Of a stretch of DNA of 64,000 nucleotides, positions 7,476-17,851 are shown piece by piece (within the stretch, counting starts at the first letter, position 1; each line of letters opens with the position of its first letter). A program made the position numbers and the translations under genes. Below the pieces are notes generated by a model. That model searched no databases, was not told the origin of the DNA, and saw only the letters and a program-made list of their open reading frames with translations. The stretch comes from Lactiplantibacillus mudanjiangensis (GTDB lineage Bacteria; Bacillota; Bacilli; Lactobacillales; Lactobacillaceae): the NCBI RefSeq assembly GCF_005405385.1, contig NZ_BJDY01000002.1, forward strand, positions 558,001 through 622,000. The letters are read 5' to 3'.

Positions 7476-9236
7476 TTATAAAGCGTTTGATGCACCGCGG
7501 TAAACAAGACCACGACGTGAATCAACTGTGATCAATTGACCTTCAGCGATTACAGAAGTTGCATCCTTAACACCAACGATAACTGGAATCCCCATTGAGA
7601 TACCAACTACGGCTGCGTGTGAAGTTAAACCGCCATTTTCAACGATCAATGCACTTGATTTTTCGATAGCTGGCAAGTAGTCTTTGTCAGTGGTCTTAGT
7701 AACTAAGACGCCACCTTCAACGGCCTTGTCGATTGCTTCTTGAGCAGACGTTGCGATTACGGCTTTACCGATAACCGTTTCATCACCGACACCTTGACCA
7801 TCAGCTAACTTAGAACCAATTAATTGGATCTTCATGATATTAGTCGTACCGCGTTCGCCAACTGGCACACCGGCAGTGATCAAGATTAAGTCGCCTTCCT
7901 TAGCAAAGCCAAGTTCAACGGCCTTTGAAGCAGCTAAATCAAACATGTCATCAGTGGTTTCTGGCTTGTCAGCGATGATTGGTTGAACACCCCAGTTAAC
8001 CATCAAACCACGTTGAGTCCGTTCGTCAAAAGTGATTGCCAAGATATCAGCATTAGGACGGTACTTCGAGATCATCTTAGCAGTGTAGCCAGATTCAGTC
8101 GCAGCAACGATTGTCTTAATACCCAAGTTCTTAGCAGCCCGAGCAATCGCAATACCGATTGTTTCAGTAACACTAGTCTTGTCGAAACGGTTTAATTGTA
8201 AGTTGCCGTTTTCAGCCAAAGTGTTTTCAGCCTTTTCGTCGATCTTAGCCATCATGGCAACAGATTCAACAGGGTAAAGACCATTAGCACTTTCACCAGA
8301 AAGCATGGTTGCGTCAGTACCATCAAAGACGGCATTGGCAACGTCAGAAGCTTCGGCACGAGTAGGACGTGGGTTTTCTTGCATTGAATCAAGCATTTGA
8401 GTAGCAGTAATGACAGGCATGCCTAATGCATTACATTTACGGATTAAGCTCTTTTGTACCAATGGTACATTTTCAGCAGGAATTTCAACACCCATGTCAC
8501 CACGAGCAACCATCAACCCATCAGAAACTTTAAGAATTTCATCGATGTTGTCGATACCTTCTTGTGATTCGATCTTAGGGAAGATTTGAACGTGTTCCAT
8601 GTGCTTTTCTTCAAGTAATTCACGAATGTCTAAGACATCTTGTGGTTTACGAACGAAAGAAGCAGCGATGAAGTTGATTTCATGATCCAAACCAAAGCGA
8701 ATGTCGCTTGAGTCTTTTTCAGTGATCCCAGGTAAGTTGATTGAAACGCCAGGAGCGTTAGTACCCTTACGTGAGCCTAAGACACCAGCATTTTGTACAG
8801 TCGTAACCAATTCATTGTTAGCTTCGTCTTTTTCATCGATCTTCATGTCTAACAAACCATCATCGAAGAGGACGTGGCCACCAACGTGGACGTCGTCAAA
8901 AAGACCAGGATAAGTAACAGCAATCTTTTCTTTAGTCGTATCCAAAGATGCGTCCATTGAAATACGTACTTTGTCGCCGATCTTGTATTCTGACTTACCG
9001 TTCTTTTGAACAGTCGTCCGAATTTCAGCACCCTTAGTATCAAGCATGATACCAACGGTCTTACCAGTAATCTTTTCTGCTTCATGAACCTTGTTTAAAC
9101 GGTCCAAATGTTCTTCATGGTCACCATGTGAGAAGTTGAAACGGAAAATATTGGCACCGGCTTCGATCAATTTAACAATAGTGTCAACATCGGTACTGGC
9201 AGGTCCAAGTGTTGAAACAATCTTGGTTTTCTTCAT
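7476..9236 (-). CDS. pyk: Pyruvate kinase
   Basis: 586-residue pyruvate kinase making pyruvate and ATP from phosphoenolpyruvate and ADP in glycolysis. N-terminal MKKTKIVSTLGPAS, the RFNFSHG motif, FPKIESQEG with the catalytic Lys near 220, and TRAEASDVANAVFDGTDA near 293 are all present. The protein is about 110 residues longer than Escherichia coli PykF because it has the extra C-terminal PEP-utilising-like domain of Bacillus and lactobacilli, including GGLTSHAAVVGISMGIP near 534. It follows pfkA and shares its transcription unit; a symmetric terminator ends it. Confidence 0.98.
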   Translation of the reverse strand: MKKTKIVSTLGPASTDVDTIVKLIEAGANIFRFNFSHGDHEEHLDRLNKVHEAEKITGKTVGIMLDTKGAEIRTTVQKNGKSEYKIGDKVRISMDASLDTTKEKIAVTYPGLFDDVHVGGHVLFDDGLLDMKIDEKDEANNELVTTVQNAGVLGSRKGTNAPGVSINLPGITEKDSSDIRFGLDHEINFIAASFVRKPQDVLDIRELLEEKHMEHVQIFPKIESQEGIDNIDEILKVSDGLMVARGDMGVEIPAENVPLVQKSLIRKCNALGMPVITATQMLDSMQENPRPTRAEASDVANAVFDGTDATMLSGESANGLYPVESVAMMAKIDEKAENTLAENGNLQLNRFDKTSVTETIGIAIARAAKNLGIKTIVAATESGYTAKMISKYRPNADILAITFDERTQRGLMVNWGVQPIIADKPETTDDMFDLAASKAVELGFAKEGDLILITAGVPVGERGTTNIMKIQLIGSKLADGQGVGDETVIGKAVIATSAQEAIDKAVEGGVLVTKTTDKDYLPAIEKSSALIVENGGLTSHAAVVGISMGIPVIVGVKDATSVIAEGQLITVDSRRGLVYRGASNAL

Positions 9237-9317
9237 AAGAAAAATCTCTCCCTTGAAAGTTGTTTATAAAAAGACAATGACGTCATTTTTATCAAATTAA
9301 TAATAGATCACGACAAA

Positions 9318-10277
9318 TTAGAATGAAATATCTTCGTTCAATTTGCTTAATGAAAGTTCCGCTTCATGCTTAGAATCAAAAAGATCCAACATGTTATGCG
9401 TCACTAATTGGTTATTTTGAATCCCAACGGCTAAGCCACCCTTACCGTCAAGTAAGAGTTCAATAGCGTAGGCGCCCATCTTGCTGGCCATAACACGGTC
9501 TTTAGCAGTTGGACGGCCACCCCGTTGCATATGACCAATCGTGTTGGCCCGGGTATCAAAGTCACCATATTCAGATAACTTTTCAACGAATTCGTCGGCA
9601 CTCATCACACCTTCAGCCAAGACAACAATGTTGCAACGATGACCGTTGGCACGATTGCGCTTGATCTTGTTGGCGATGGTTTCCATATCCCAATCAATTT
9701 CAGGAATCACGATAGCATCGGCACCAGCCGATACCCCAGCCCACATGGCAACGTCACCGGCGCCACGACCCATAACTTCCACAACGAAAGTCCGGTCATG
9801 ACTAAGAGCCGTATCATGAATCCGATCAAGTGCTTCCACGTCAGTGTTAACTGCCGTATCAAACCCGATCGTAAAATCAGTAAATGGAATATCATTATCA
9901 ATTGTTCCGGGAAGACCAATCGTGTTATAGCCATGTTCAGTTAAACGTAAGGCCCCATGATAAGAACCGTCGCCACCGATAACAACTAAAGCATCGATAC
10001 CAAACCGTTTTAATTGTTCGATACCCTTTAACTGACCTTCTTCATGTGCAAATTCAGGATAACGGGCAGAATATAATAAAGTTCCACCTTCGTTAACAAC
10101 ATTATCTAAATCTGCAGCCACTAATTTATGAATGTCACCAGCAACTAAACCGGCAAAGCCGTAGTTGATGCCGTATGCTTCTAACCCTTCGGCCATTGCT
10201 TTACGAGCAACCGCACGAACGGCCGCATTCATACCAGGAGCGTCGCCGCCACTGGTTAAAATACCAATGCGTTTCAT
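9318..10277 (-). CDS. pfkA: ATP-dependent 6-phosphofructokinase
   Basis: 319-residue PfkA, committing fructose 6-phosphate to glycolysis. Visible motifs are the ATP-binding [16 protein letters not shown] at 7-22, GGDGSYHGA near 102, PGTIDNDIP near 124 with the catalytic Asp, and the substrate-binding EVMGRGAGD near 167. AGGTG precedes the ATG. It is first in a pfkA-pyk operon; a TAAAAT -10 is seen at 10322-10327, and a candidate CcpA site lies further upstream (10375-10388). Confidence 0.98.
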   Translation of the reverse strand: MKRIGILTSGGDAPGMNAAVRAVARKAMAEGLEAYGINYGFAGLVAGDIHKLVAADLDNVVNEGGTLLYSARYPEFAHEEGQLKGIEQLKRFGIDALVVIGGDGSYHGALRLTEHGYNTIGLPGTIDNDIPFTDFTIGFDTAVNTDVEALDRIHDTALSHDRTFVVEVMGRGAGDVAMWAGVSAGADAIVIPEIDWDMETIANKIKRNRANGHRCNIVVLAEGVMSADEFVEKLSEYGDFDTRANTIGHMQRGGRPTAKDRVMASKMGAYAIELLLDGKGGLAVGIQNNQLVTHNMLDLFDSKHEAELSLSKLNEDISF

Positions 10278-10374
10278 TTTTTCACCTCAGGCAATAAATT
10301 GAGTTCGTAACTCCATAAGTGATTTTAACACTTTTCATAAAACTTGTCTGTCCTTTTTTGAAATTAAATGTGAT

Positions 10375-10388
10375 TAAAAACGCTGTCA
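10375..10388 (-). promoter_or_regulatory. Candidate catabolite-responsive element upstream of pfkA-pyk
   Basis: TGACAGCGTTTTTA on the minus strand matches the cre consensus TGWNANCGNTNWCA at 13 of 14 positions; only the penultimate C is missing. Relative to the presumed -10 at 10322-10327 it is centred about 65 bases upstream of the start of transcription, a position where CcpA activates in other lactic acid bacteria. It lies between the dnaE stop and the promoter. Binding is inferred. Confidence 0.4.
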
Positions 10389-10390
10389 CA

Positions 10391-13300
10391 TCAAGGGTTT
10401 TCGCTTTTCATGACGACGTTATCCCGACCTATCAAGGTTGTAAGCGCTCCAATCATTTTTGCATTATCACTTACCCAATACTGTGAATTTAGTTCAACGG
10501 TCTTATGTGCAGCCGCTGAATAAATCAAAACCGGATTTGGCCCTGGGAATTGACGCAACGTCTGTAGAATGTTTTTCTGCACTTGCGCGTCTGTTTGTGC
10601 TGCTGACAAGCGTAAAAATAATTTTCCAGTAGGCGCTGGAAAACTTTCAGCCAATTGCCATTGATCAACAATCACTTGTAAATTCCGTTGTTGTTCCACT
10701 TTACCGCTAATTAATACGATGGTTTCTGGTTTCACACTGGCTTGAATGTGCTGATAAGTTTGCGGAAAAATGGTTAAATCAATTTCACCGGACAGATCAC
10801 TCCCCGTGGCGAATGCCATCGGTTGTCCCTTTTTGGTTCGAATCACCCGAATCTTGGTAATATAGACCAATATTTTAGTCCGTTGCTCAACGTTGAGCGC
10901 ACTAATTAGGGTCGTCCGTTGCTGCTGTGCTAACCAGCGATAGGACTCAACCGGATGACCAGAAACATAAGCTCCTAAAACCTCAGCTTCTTTAGCTAAT
11001 CGCTCACCTAAAGGTAACTCTGGCTGTTTTTTAATCTTAGGGGCTAACGAAGCAAACAAGCTCATACTATTTCCGGCTAGTTCAGCACTAGACATGATCT
11101 CGGGTACACCGGTTAAGAGTTCCGATCGATTGAGACCAAAATGATCCAAAGCACCCGCATAAATCAACGCCGTCATCAATTCTGGTTTCAACCATTTAGG
11201 ATCAAGTCGTTGCATAAATTGTTGTAAATTTTTAAAGGCGCCGTTAGCTTGACGTTCATCAAGAACACTCTTAATAAAGTCACGCCGTAAACCTTTAATT
11301 GAACTCAACCCAAACGTAATCGCCTGGCCGTCCCAATCAAAATACATGCCACTACGATTAATATCAGGCGCAATAATTTTGACTTGATGTTGTTTTGCTT
11401 CAGCCAAATATTGCTTCAATTTGGTGCCATTACCTAAAATGGAATTCATTAATGACGTGAAAAATGCACCTGGATAATGCGCCTTCAAATATGCCAATTC
11501 AAACGCCATCTTGCTATACGCAACCGCATGTGAGCGATTAAACCCATAATTGGCAAACTGCTCGATATATTGATAAACCTGGGTGGCAACCGTGACGTCA
11601 AAGCCTTTGTCGGTCGCACCAGTGATGAACTTTTGTCGCATCTCATCGATGACCGCTTTTTTCTTCTTACTCATTGCCCGACGCAATAAATCGGCTTCAC
11701 CCAAAGTAAAGCCCCCCATCACCGCTGCCACTTGCATAACTTGCTCTTGATAAACCAAGATACCATATGTTGGTCCTAAAATCGGTGCCAACGCAGCATC
11801 GGGGTAACTAACCGCTTCTTGTCCTTGTTTTCGGGCAATAAAGTGATCAATATTTTCCATGGGTCCCGGACGGTACAATGCGTTAACGGCCGCAACTAAT
11901 TCAAAATTATCAGGATGTAGCCGCCGCAACACATTCCGAATCCCGGCTGATTCAAATTGGAACACACCGGTGGTATCTCCCGCTTGAAATAGGCTCAACG
12001 TTGTTGGATCATTCAAGTCAACTTGATCAATCGCCAACGTTTGGCCTGTTTGCCGCGTGACATAATGCAACGCACTTGCTAATAAAGATAAATTTCGCAA
12101 GCCTAAGAAGTCCATTTTCAACAAACCAACCGCTTCGACCGTATCTTTGGTATACTGCGTCATCATCATCGTTTCGCTACCTGCTTGTAATGGCACAATG
12201 TTAATCAATGGCGCTTGACTCAATACGACCCCGGCCGCATGCGTTGAATAATGTCGCGGCAACCCTTCAAGCCGTTTAGCCGTTTGAAATAACAATTGAT
12301 TCTTACTCGAATCGGCGACTAAATTCTGCAACCGTTGTGAGCCCTGATAAGCTTGTTCCAACGTGATGTGCAACTGATTAGGAATGGCAGCACTCCAATC
12401 GCTCATCTCAAAGGTTGACATACCAAACACTCGACCAACATCCCGCAACGCCTGCTTAGCCGCTAGGGTCCCAAAAGTGACAATTTGTGCCACCCGATCA
12501 TGTCCATATTTATCATGAACATAAGTTAGTACTTGCTCACGCCGATTATCGGGAATATCCAAATCAATATCCGGCATATTCGCCCGTTTGGCATTCAAAA
12601 ATCGTTCAAACAACAGCCCATACTGGAGTGGATCAACGTCTGTGATTCGTAACACATAGGCCACTAGTGACCCAGCGGCTGAACCACGACCAGGACCGGT
12701 CATAATATCGGCCTGATGTGCATAATTCATCACATCCCACACAATTAAAAAGTAATCATCGAACCCCATTTGGTCAATAACGGTTAACTCGCGATCAAGC
12801 CGATCTCGGTAGGACTGGGTATCAACATCAGCTGATAACGCCGCTAAACGTTGTTGCAAGCCTTGCTCACATAATTGACGCAAGTATTGATTGGCTGGCT
12901 GTTGATCAGGCGTTGGAAACTTAGGTAATTGTGGTTTTTGAAACTGTAGCTCAACTTGACAATGAGCTGCAATTGTCGCTGTTGCGGTCACGGCAGCGGT
13001 CAAATCCAAGTCCTGATAACGAGCCATAAACGCTTCTGGTGACCGTAAAAAGTGCCCGCCAGTGACATCGCGTAAAGCTTCTGGTTGATCAATTTGTTGC
13101 CCGTTATCAATGGCACGCAGGACTGAAACCGCAAAATAATCCGTTGGCGCCATGTAATCAACCGGATCTAACGCCACAACCGGCACAGCAACTTGTTGCG
13201 CGAATGATACTAATGTCGATCTTAATGCTGGCGCTTGGTCTAATGACACCCCCAGATATAGGCTATTAGGATCGGTCGCTTGTTGTAAGTGATGAACCCA

Positions 13301-13741
13301 TTCAGTCGCACGTTGCGGCTGATCTTGCGTCAATAGCGTGATTAATTCACTGTCTTTAGCCGTGGTTAACACCATCAGATGAGCTAGGTCGGGGGTCACT
13401 CGATCTAATGTTAAAGGATCATCTTTAGTAGCTGTTTGTTTTAAGGTCGTTAGGCGCATCAAGGCTTGATAACCCGCCCAGTCTTTCGCTAACAAGACCA
13501 AACTAAATTCACGTTCTGGCGATTGTTCACTTGCTAATTTGAGTGTCAGCCCTAAAATCGGTGTGATGTCAGCCTGCCGACAAGCATTATAAAAGTCAAC
13601 AATGCCATACATAACATCGATATCCGTTAACGCTAAAGCTGAATAGCCTTGCTGCTTGGCCTGTTGAACAAGATCTGCTATCGTGCTCGTACTTTGCAAC
13701 AAGCTAAAAGTACTGATAACTTGTAATGGGACATAGGCCAT
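10391..13741 (-). CDS. dnaE: DNA polymerase III alpha subunit DnaE
   Basis: 1116-residue C-family replicative polymerase. An N-terminal PHP domain spans about residues 1-200. The polymerase active site lies around PDIDLDIPDNRR (near 395), with the palm/fingers block NYGFNRSHAVAYSKMAFELAYLK (near 735), and a C-terminal OB fold follows (about 960-1050). Low-GC Gram-positives use this enzyme alongside PolC for primer extension and the lagging strand. AAGGAG lies upstream of the ATG. It precedes pfkA without a visible terminator in the 113-base gap, so some read-through is possible. Confidence 0.97.
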   Translation of the reverse strand: MAYVPLQVISTFSLLQSTSTIADLVQQAKQQGYSALALTDIDVMYGIVDFYNACRQADITPILGLTLKLASEQSPEREFSLVLLAKDWAGYQALMRLTTLKQTATKDDPLTLDRVTPDLAHLMVLTTAKDSELITLLTQDQPQRATEWVHHLQQATDPNSLYLGVSLDQAPALRSTLVSFAQQVAVPVVALDPVDYMAPTDYFAVSVLRAIDNGQQIDQPEALRDVTGGHFLRSPEAFMARYQDLDLTAAVTATATIAAHCQVELQFQKPQLPKFPTPDQQPANQYLRQLCEQGLQQRLAALSADVDTQSYRDRLDRELTVIDQMGFDDYFLIVWDVMNYAHQADIMTGPGRGSAAGSLVAYVLRITDVDPLQYGLLFERFLNAKRANMPDIDLDIPDNRREQVLTYVHDKYGHDRVAQIVTFGTLAAKQALRDVGRVFGMSTFEMSDWSAAIPNQLHITLEQAYQGSQRLQNLVADSSKNQLLFQTAKRLEGLPRHYSTHAAGVVLSQAPLINIVPLQAGSETMMMTQYTKDTVEAVGLLKMDFLGLRNLSLLASALHYVTRQTGQTLAIDQVDLNDPTTLSLFQAGDTTGVFQFESAGIRNVLRRLHPDNFELVAAVNALYRPGPMENIDHFIARKQGQEAVSYPDAALAPILGPTYGILVYQEQVMQVAAVMGGFTLGEADLLRRAMSKKKKAVIDEMRQKFITGATDKGFDVTVATQVYQYIEQFANYGFNRSHAVAYSKMAFELAYLKAHYPGAFFTSLMNSILGNGTKLKQYLAEAKQHQVKIIAPDINRSGMYFDWDGQAITFGLSSIKGLRRDFIKSVLDERQANGAFKNLQQFMQRLDPKWLKPELMTALIYAGALDHFGLNRSELLTGVPEIMSSAELAGNSMSLFASLAPKIKKQPELPLGERLAKEAEVLGAYVSGHPVESYRWLAQQQRTTLISALNVEQRTKILVYITKIRVIRTKKGQPMAFATGSDLSGEIDLTIFPQTYQHIQASVKPETIVLISGKVEQQRNLQVIVDQWQLAESFPAPTGKLFLRLSAAQTDAQVQKNILQTLRQFPGPNPVLIYSAAAHKTVELNSQYWVSDNAKMIGALTTLIGRDNVVMKSENP

Positions 13742-13824
13742 CAGCGTTCACTCCTTTCAAATTTATTATTGGTTTCATTATACCAAACGGCTGTTCGAAA
13801 CAACATTAATTCACTAGTTAAGTC

Positions 13825-13868
13825 ACAAAAAGCCTCGATTCAAGGACATTTTCCATTGAATCGAGGCT
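13825..13868 (-). terminator. Intrinsic terminator of clpB
   Basis: Thirteen-base perfect stem AGCCTCGATTCAA (13831-13843) / TTGAATCGAGGCT (13856-13868), with TTTTTG following on the minus strand. It lies just beyond the clpB stop. Confidence 0.92.
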
Positions 13869-13875
13869 CATTTCA

Positions 13876-16476
13876 TTAAGCTGGTGTTGCTTGATTTTCA
13901 AAAACTAACTGATTATCGATTAAATTAATTTCAACCACTGATTGTGGCACCACCCGTCCAGCAATGATTTCTTTTGCCAACGGTGTTTCCACGTAATTCG
14001 TGATATAGCGCCGCAATGGCCGGGCCCCATACGCTGGTTCATAGCCTTGTTGGGCAATCCAGTGCTTCGCGGCATCGGAAATTTTTAACGTAATCTCACG
14101 ATCTTGTAACCGAGCTGATAGTCGATCAATCAACTTCACGACAATTTGTTCAATGGCCGCCAATTGTAATGGTGTGAACATGATAATATCATCAATTCGG
14201 TTCAAAAATTCTGGTTTGAAACGACTTTGAACCAGTTGCATGACTTGTTGATGAGTCTCATCACTCAAGTGGCCTTGATCGTCCATCCCAGCCAATAACA
14301 ATTCAGAACCCAAATTAGAGGTCATGATCAAAATTGTATTTTTGAAATCAACCGTGCGCCCTTGACCATCCGTCAAGCGACCATCGTCTAACACTTGTAA
14401 TAAAATATTAAAAACATCCGGATGCGCTTTTTCGATTTCATCAAATAATACGATCGAATACGGATTCCGACGAACGGCTTCCGTTAATTGGCCACCTTCT
14501 TCGTAACCAATATACCCAGGCGCTGCCCCAACTAACCGCGAAACAGATTCTTTTTCCATATATTCACTCATATCGATTCGAACCATATGATCATCGGCAT
14601 CAAATAAGTTTTCTGCTAAGGCTTTAGCCAGTTCAGTTTTCCCGACCCCAGTTGGCCCTAGGAACATGAATGAGCCGAGTGGTCGATTAGGATCTTGTAA
14701 ACCAGCACGAGACCGCAAAACAGCATCGGCTACCGCGTTAACAGCTTGATCTTGGCCCACAACACGTTCGTGCAAATTATCAGCCAAATGCAACAGTTTT
14801 TCACGTTCACCGGCCACCAATTTATTCACAGGAATCCCGGTCATCCGTGAAACGACATTAGCAACTTGATCGGCAGTCACTGATTCTTCAACGAGCCAGT
14901 CATCGTGATGATCATTGGCTTCCATTTGTTTCAGTTCAGCTTCCAACTTGGGAATGGTCCCATGTTGTAATTTAGCTGCCGTCTCAAGATCGTATTTACT
15001 TTCGGCATTTTCCAAATCATGCTTGGCTTTGTCTAACGCCGATTTCTTATCACTTAACGCTTGTAAACTCTTCTTCTCGCTGTCCCAACGTTCAGCCAAG
15101 GTACGTTGCTTTTCCTTCGCACTGGCTAACTCTTGTTGTAAATCAGCTAAACGCTTAACCGAAGCATCGTCAGTTTCAGTTTTAAGCGCAGCTTCTTCAA
15201 CTTCTAACCGCATCAATTGCCGGTTAACTTGATCAAGTTCAGTTGGATTCGAATTCATTTCCACTCGAATTTCAGCCGACGCTTCATCGACCAAGTCCAA
15301 CGCCTTATCTGGTAAGAAATGATCAGTAATGTAACGATCTGATAACTTAGCTGCGGCAACCAGGGCGTTGTCATGAATTCGTACGCCATGATGAATTTCA
15401 AAGCGTTCTTTTAGCCCCCGCAAAATACTGATCGTATCATCAACGGACGGTTCAGCCACCAAGACCCGTTGGAATCGACGTTCAAGTGCTTTGTCCTTTT
15501 CCAAATATTGACGATATTCATCTAACGTCGTGGCCCCAATCAAATGGAGTTCGCCACGAGCCAACATCGGCTTGAGTAAGTTACCGGCATCCATACTGCC
15601 TTCGGTTTTACCAGCACCAACAATATTATGAATTTCATCGATAAACATAATAATCTGGCCGTCGCTCTTTTTAATTTCTTTGAGGACTGCTTTAAGTCGT
15701 TCTTCAAATTCCCCACGATATTTAGCCCCAGCAATCAAAGCCCCCATATCGAGTGAAAAAATTGTTTTATTTTTAAGATTTTCTGGCACATCGCCCCGAA
15801 CGATCCGTTGAGCTAAGCCTTCAACAATCGCTGTTTTCCCAACACCGGGTTCACCGATTAAGACCGGATTATTTTTGGTTTTCCGTGATAAGATGCGAAT
15901 CACATCAAGAATTTCTTCATCACGACCAATGACTGGATCTTGATTCCCTTGACGAGCCGCTTTAACCAAATCAACGCCGTATTTTTCTAAGGCTTGGTAT
16001 TGATCTTCTTGGTTACGTGACACCACGCGTTGACCACCACGAATGCGGTCAACCGCATTTTTAATTTGACCAGCCGTCGTCCCATGTTGTTGTAAGTATT
16101 TTGTTAACTGATCACCAGTTTGATCCATTAAGGCCAACACAATGGTATCCGTGGCTAAATACTCATCACCCAGATCTTGCCGTTTTTGATCAGCCGTTTG
16201 CATTAAACTAGCTAAACTGCTGCTAAAACTTTGACCATACTGCACATTAGCACCGCTAACCGTGCTAATATCATCGAGTTCCCGGTCCAATTCGGTTTGG
16301 AGTTGATCCAAATCCGTGCCGGCTTCACTAAAGATCTGCCGAACTAATTCACCAGGTTGCGTTAAAAACTTAAATAGATGTGGCACACCAATTTCTTGAT
16401 GGTGCCGCGTTTGGGCAATTTGTTGTGCCTGTGCCAAGGCTTGTTGTAAACTTTCCGTAAATTGTTCTGGATTCAT
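13876..16476 (-). CDS. clpB: ATP-dependent chaperone ClpB
   Basis: 866-residue Hsp100 disaggregase. The double Clp N-domain ([18 protein letters not shown]) is followed by AAA module 1 with GEPGVGKTA and FIDEIHN, a middle coiled coil of about 120 residues, and AAA module 2 with GPTGVGKTE and [14 protein letters not shown] use the ATG at 16474-16476, with GGGGAGG just upstream; a frame extension to 16545 runs back through the leader hairpin and operator and is not used. It is monocistronic and controlled by CtsR (16534-16550). Confidence 0.97.
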   Translation of the reverse strand: MNPEQFTESLQQALAQAQQIAQTRHHQEIGVPHLFKFLTQPGELVRQIFSEAGTDLDQLQTELDRELDDISTVSGANVQYGQSFSSSLASLMQTADQKRQDLGDEYLATDTIVLALMDQTGDQLTKYLQQHGTTAGQIKNAVDRIRGGQRVVSRNQEDQYQALEKYGVDLVKAARQGNQDPVIGRDEEILDVIRILSRKTKNNPVLIGEPGVGKTAIVEGLAQRIVRGDVPENLKNKTIFSLDMGALIAGAKYRGEFEERLKAVLKEIKKSDGQIIMFIDEIHNIVGAGKTEGSMDAGNLLKPMLARGELHLIGATTLDEYRQYLEKDKALERRFQRVLVAEPSVDDTISILRGLKERFEIHHGVRIHDNALVAAAKLSDRYITDHFLPDKALDLVDEASAEIRVEMNSNPTELDQVNRQLMRLEVEEAALKTETDDASVKRLADLQQELASAKEKQRTLAERWDSEKKSLQALSDKKSALDKAKHDLENAESKYDLETAAKLQHGTIPKLEAELKQMEANDHHDDWLVEESVTADQVANVVSRMTGIPVNKLVAGEREKLLHLADNLHERVVGQDQAVNAVADAVLRSRAGLQDPNRPLGSFMFLGPTGVGKTELAKALAENLFDADDHMVRIDMSEYMEKESVSRLVGAAPGYIGYEEGGQLTEAVRRNPYSIVLFDEIEKAHPDVFNILLQVLDDGRLTDGQGRTVDFKNTILIMTSNLGSELLLAGMDDQGHLSDETHQQVMQLVQSRFKPEFLNRIDDIIMFTPLQLAAIEQIVVKLIDRLSARLQDREITLKISDAAKHWIAQQGYEPAYGARPLRRYITNYVETPLAKEIIAGRVVPQSVVEINLIDNQLVFENQATPA

Positions 16477-16500
16477 CGCAATTCCTCCCCAAAATGGTAG

Positions 16501-16525
16501 CAAAAAGGCAGCTTTGTCAGCTGCC
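16501..16525 (-). terminator. Terminator-like hairpin in the clpB leader
   Basis: On the minus strand GGCAGCT-GACAA-AGCTGCC is followed by TTTTTG, the form of an intrinsic terminator. It lies downstream of the clpB -10 and operator but upstream of the ribosome binding site, so every clpB transcript must pass it. It may end pepT transcription, attenuate clpB, or both. Confidence 0.65.
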
Positions 16526-16533
16526 AAGTTTTG

Positions 16534-16561
16534 TTTGACCTTCATTGACCATTACATTATA
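16534..16561 (-). promoter_or_regulatory. CtsR operator and -10 of clpB
   Basis: GGTCAATGAAGGTCAAA on the minus strand (16534-16550) matches the CtsR heptad repeat GGTCAAANANRGTCAAA with one mismatch. A TATAAT (16556-16561) lies just upstream, so the operator covers the expected transcription start. The -35 is weak. CtsR would repress clpB until heat or protein stress. Confidence 0.9.
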
Positions 16562-16584
16562 TAACGAATCAATCGGTTTGCCTA

Positions 16585-17826
16585 CTATTTTGCTTCTTTG
16601 ACGTTATCCGTGGCAATTTGAAGCACCACATCAACGGCGCGTGCCATAATTTGTTCTGAAACAAATTCAAAACGACCATGCATGTTTTCGCCACCAGCAA
16701 ACAAGTTAGGGGTTGGCAAGCCCATGAAGGAAATCTTAGAACCATCAGTGCCACCCCGAACTGGGAAGATTAATGGTTCAATGTCCAATTCATGCATCGC
16801 TTTTTCAGCCAATTCAACGACTGACATATCTTTTTCTAAGACTTCGCGCATATTGTAATATTGATCTTTCATATCGACGTGTACCCGTTCAACATCATAA
16901 CGCGCATTGATCGCATCAGCAGCTGCTTGGAACGTCTTTTTACGATCTTCAAATTTAGCCCGATCATGATCACGAATAATGTAAACTAATTTTGCACTAT
17001 CGACAGTGCCATCTAAGTTTAACAAGTGATAGAACCCTTCACGACCACTGGTTTCAGCCGGATTTTCATGAGCTGGTAAGGCACTTTGAAAGTCAACGGC
17101 CAATTGCAACGCATTAATCATAACGCCGGTCGCTTCACCAGGATGCACATCGACTCCATCAATCGTCACAACGGCTTGAGCCGCGTTGAAGGTTTCATAT
17201 TCCAATTCACCTAAAGGCCCACCATCAACGGTATAAGCCCAATCAGCACCAAAGGCCGGCACGTTAAAGTGATCAGCTCCCGTCCCGATTTCTTCATCAG
17301 GGCCAAAGGCTAAACGAAGCTTACCATGCTTGATTTCAGGATGAGCCAATAAGTATTCGGCCGCACTAATGATTTCCGCTACCCCGGCTTTGTCATCGGC
17401 ACCAAGTAACGTGGTCCCATCAGTGGTAATTAACGTATGCCCCGCATAGTTCTTTAAGTTACTAAAAACTTTAGGATCTAGTTCAAAACCACTTTGACCA
17501 AGTTTGATGATTGACTGACCGTCATAGTTTTCAACGATTTGTGGCTTAATATTTTCACTATTAAAGTCAGCGGTATCAATATGGGAAATAAAGCCCAACG
17601 TTTTAACGGGAGCATCCGTCGTTGCTGGTACCGTCGCAAACACATAAGCGCTTTGGGCGTCTTGTTCAACATCACTTAACCCTAGCTCAGTTAATTTGGT
17701 CATTAACTTTTGCAAAAATTCAGTTTCACGTGGTGATGACGGAATGGTCGTTGATGCCTCATCGGAACGACTGTTTTGTTTTACAAACCCTAAAAAATCA
17801 GAAATTAAGTGTGGATATTTTGCCAT
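16585..17826 (-). CDS. pepT: Peptidase T (tripeptide aminopeptidase)
   Basis: 413-residue M20 metallopeptidase releasing the N-terminal residue from tripeptides in the cytoplasm. Metal and catalytic sites are visible: GFISHIDTAD (near 77), TLLGADDKAGVAE (near 140), GPDEEIGTGAD (near 175), YTVDGG, and the late NMHGRFE. I start at the ATG at 17824-17826, nine bases after GGAGG; the frame's first ATG overlaps that site. It stands alone between clpB and the NIF3-like gene and fits the peptide-fed amino-acid economy of lactic acid bacteria. Confidence 0.95.
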   Translation of the reverse strand: MAKYPHLISDFLGFVKQNSRSDEASTTIPSSPRETEFLQKLMTKLTELGLSDVEQDAQSAYVFATVPATTDAPVKTLGFISHIDTADFNSENIKPQIVENYDGQSIIKLGQSGFELDPKVFSNLKNYAGHTLITTDGTTLLGADDKAGVAEIISAAEYLLAHPEIKHGKLRLAFGPDEEIGTGADHFNVPAFGADWAYTVDGGPLGELEYETFNAAQAVVTIDGVDVHPGEATGVMINALQLAVDFQSALPAHENPAETSGREGFYHLLNLDGTVDSAKLVYIIRDHDRAKFEDRKKTFQAAADAINARYDVERVHVDMKDQYYNMREVLEKDMSVVELAEKAMHELDIEPLIFPVRGGTDGSKISFMGLPTPNLFAGGENMHGRFEFVSEQIMARAVDVVLQIATDNVKEAK

Positions 17827-17851
17827 GAGAATCATCCTCCAAAATTAAGTT

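Noticed and set aside
16477-16545. N-terminal extension of clpB or a leader peptide
   Set aside because: It runs through the leader hairpin and into the CtsR operator region; the ATG at 16476 has GGGGAGG and matches the family start.
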